Positions 35,536-36,901 of a stretch of DNA of 36,901 bases are shown piece by piece. The DNA lies in the NCBI GenBank assembly GCA_012841145.1, contig DUVH01000024.1, positions 134,711 to 171,611 on the forward strand. Reading direction: 5' to 3'. The notes under the pieces are model-generated. The model did not search any database. It was not told the origin of the DNA and worked only from the letters and a program-made list of their open reading frames with translations. The first letter of the stretch is position 1; each line of letters begins with the position of its first letter. The position numbers and the translations under genes were made by a program. Source of the DNA: Clostridiaceae bacterium. Lineage in GTDB: Bacteria; Bacillota; Clostridia; Saccharofermentanales; DTU023.

Positions 35536-36020
35536 CACAACTCCTTTCCTCGGCCGCCACTGGCAAAGAACGCGCTATTCTCTACGATCCGACTCTTAAA
35601 TACCGCTCTCAGCCGCGATCTCCACGACTAACGCCTGCGTACTGAAGCGATTCTATTACTTATCAAGGCCTTTATTGAGCAGGCAATTCGTATAGGAACC
35701 GGATTTAGACATCCTTGCGCACTCCCGCACCGCAGCGTACAGCTCTTCCTCAATGGATTTTGGTGATACGACAACAGCGTCTTAATCACCTAAAATCTTT
35801 GAAAAAAGCATACCATACAAAGCGTTCTGCCTTCTCTTCAATTCTTACTACGCGCAGACGTAAAAAACACCCGTAAGAAGCGCCCGATGACATTGTCGAA
35901 CTCACATCTCGACGACTTTTTGTAAAAAAACGAGTGAACGTCTACTTATTTCAGGTTATACATAAAAATGAGACGTTACTGTACTTTGACCGTGTCAACT
36001 TGTTGTAGGTTTGGCAAGAA
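35536..36020. other. Gap between YjbQ gene and transposase, with a possible gene remnant
   Basis: No complete gene is present in these 485 bases. On the minus strand an open stretch from 35781 to the TAA at 35656 reads like a small conserved protein (VVVSPKSIEEELYAAVREC and on to the stop) with a ribbon-helix-helix flavour, but it lacks a start codon and an in-frame TAA immediately precedes it. The right end of the insertion element should lie somewhere in 35900-36010; I could not define the terminal repeat because the other end is outside the window. Confidence 0.35.
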
Positions 36021-36901
36021 CTACGAGATTAGTCCACCCATACCTCCATTCGTGATAGCTTTACATAACCGATAGAGCGGTGTCCCTCTTTTGGTAGCTT
36101 TTAATGCGTCTGAGGGCATAGGGCAATATCGGTACGTGGTTAAGTTGATCTTCTTTTTTGCCGGAAGATCGTTTGTGTTCTTTGGTTGTATTCGCAACAT
36201 GTCTGAGGAGACCGTGCCGCCGTTGCTTATGAACGCTCTAAGGGCGGCCATTTGCGTGACCCCCTCTCGAGACCAAGAGAGTGGGCGTCGACTCAAGCGG
36301 TCGCTTAGGAGGTGTCCCACGAGACCTTCAGCACAGCTGGCTCCAGGACGTTCGTTCGGGTCTTTCGTAATCTCAATGCCTTCCCAATTGTTGACAAGGT
36401 AATAGATCGTCGTCCTTGCCGTTTCATGCGAACAAATACCCTCTCGTCCGCAGGTCATGAGCGTCTCGACGAGTTTCGGTAGGTCTAGTTTTTTAAGTGC
36501 TTCCCGTAACGTACGCCAATGAGAGGGAGCCTTGTAGCGGTTACAGGCAGCATGTAACGCTCTCTCCAAGTGATACCGATCGAGGACAAACCGACTGTTC
36601 GGTATGATCTCGACCCCCGTCTTAATCCACGGAGCACCGTCTCCATGGATGTACACAGGGCGGGCGCCAAGGTCTCCATAGCGTTCATAGATCTTATCCA
36701 AAATACGCTCCCAGTAACGCTCATTGCTCTCTTGACGTCCCGGCATCGAGTACTTAGAGGGAATGTAACGACGGTTGCCTTGCTGTTCAATCGGGTCATG
36801 TAAAACAGCCAATTTGACCATGCCCTTCTGTTTCTTTCGTCGGGACGGTTTCGTCTGTATCGTGACGTGGTCCTCATCCGCCTGAATGTGAATCTCAGGA
36901 A
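36021..36901 (-). mobile_element. ISLre2-family (UPF0236) transposase, partial
   Basis: The frame is open through the window edge at 36901, so the transposase is cut at its N-terminal end. An internal ATG at 36821 is not the true start. Translation from the edge gives IQADEDHV, an acidic motif expected near the catalytic core, then YIHGDGAPWIK, then FVLDRYHLERAL, all typical of the ISLre2 family. The stop TAG is at 36021-36023. At least 293 residues are present out of a usual 400-500. The C-terminal part shows no frameshift, so the element may be intact. Its terminal repeats were not identified. Confidence 0.85.

Noticed and set aside
36021-36821. Treating the transposase as a complete gene starting at ATG 36821
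   Set aside because: The frame stays open to the window edge and the upstream codons encode the conserved ADEDHV motif.
1-36901. CRISPR arrays, rRNA genes, further tRNAs
   Set aside because: No regularly spaced repeats and no rRNA or other tRNA signatures were recognised on reading; an automated scan was not possible.

Overview
The window looks like chromosomal DNA from an anaerobic Bacillota (Clostridia-like) bacterium that uses selenocysteine. The grounds are: a split set of selenocysteine genes (selA, selB, tRNA-Sec), AddAB-type recombination nuclease genes rather than RecBCD, an LtaS-like lipoteichoic acid synthase homologue, AGGAGG-type ribosome binding sites with several TTG/GTG starts, and accessory genes for selenium-dependent molybdenum hydroxylases. 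Most of the DNA is moderately GC-rich by eye. The stretch around 23.9-26.75 kb is visibly AT-richer and carries a restriction-modification system, which suggests horizontal transfer. The genus cannot be decided from sequence alone.

Layout. 1-5884 (+): the 3' half of selA, then selB, then addB. 5965-10165 (-): an LtaS-like sulfatase-fold membrane enzyme and a lipoprotein with internal repeats. This inverted pair lies between addB and addA. 10376-18569 (+): addA, selC (tRNA-Sec, anticodon UCA) with a promoter overlapping the addA stop codon and its own terminator, a CofE-like (F420-0:glutamate ligase family) protein, yqeB, and a gene fusing YqeC to a MocA-like nucleotidyltransferase. 18624-19151 (-): a nicotinamidase-like cysteine hydrolase. 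19314-23878 (-): the streptomycin operon rpsL-rpsG-fusA-tuf with promoter and terminator. 24263-26472: a convergent type II restriction-modification pair (TdeIII-like nuclease and a C5-cytosine methyltransferase with an N-terminal helix-turn-helix). 26761-35535 (-): inorganic pyrophosphatase, a small four-helix membrane protein, an ABC exporter half-transporter, a PPC/DUF296 protein, deoxyribose-phosphate aldolase, a Gfo/Idh/MocA oxidoreductase, an Old Yellow Enzyme-type 2,4-dienoyl-CoA-reductase-like flavoenzyme and a YjbQ/UPF0047 protein. 36021-36901 (-): an ISLre2-family transposase running off the window edge.

How the genes fit together. SelA, tRNA-Sec and SelB make and deliver selenocysteine. 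YqeB and the YqeC-MocA fusion belong to the conserved accessory set of selenium-dependent molybdenum hydroxylases, where selenium is a labile cofactor rather than selenocysteine. Finding them next to selC, with a CofE-like ligase between, makes 14.6-18.6 kb a selenium/molybdenum locus. AddA and AddB form one double-strand-break repair nuclease although their genes are about 4.5 kb apart. The most interesting candidates for new biology are the CofE-like protein in the selenium cluster, the YqeC-MocA fusion, the probably leaderless tRNA-Sec promoter built into the addA stop codon, and the palindrome before the methyltransferase whose own N-terminus looks DNA-binding.
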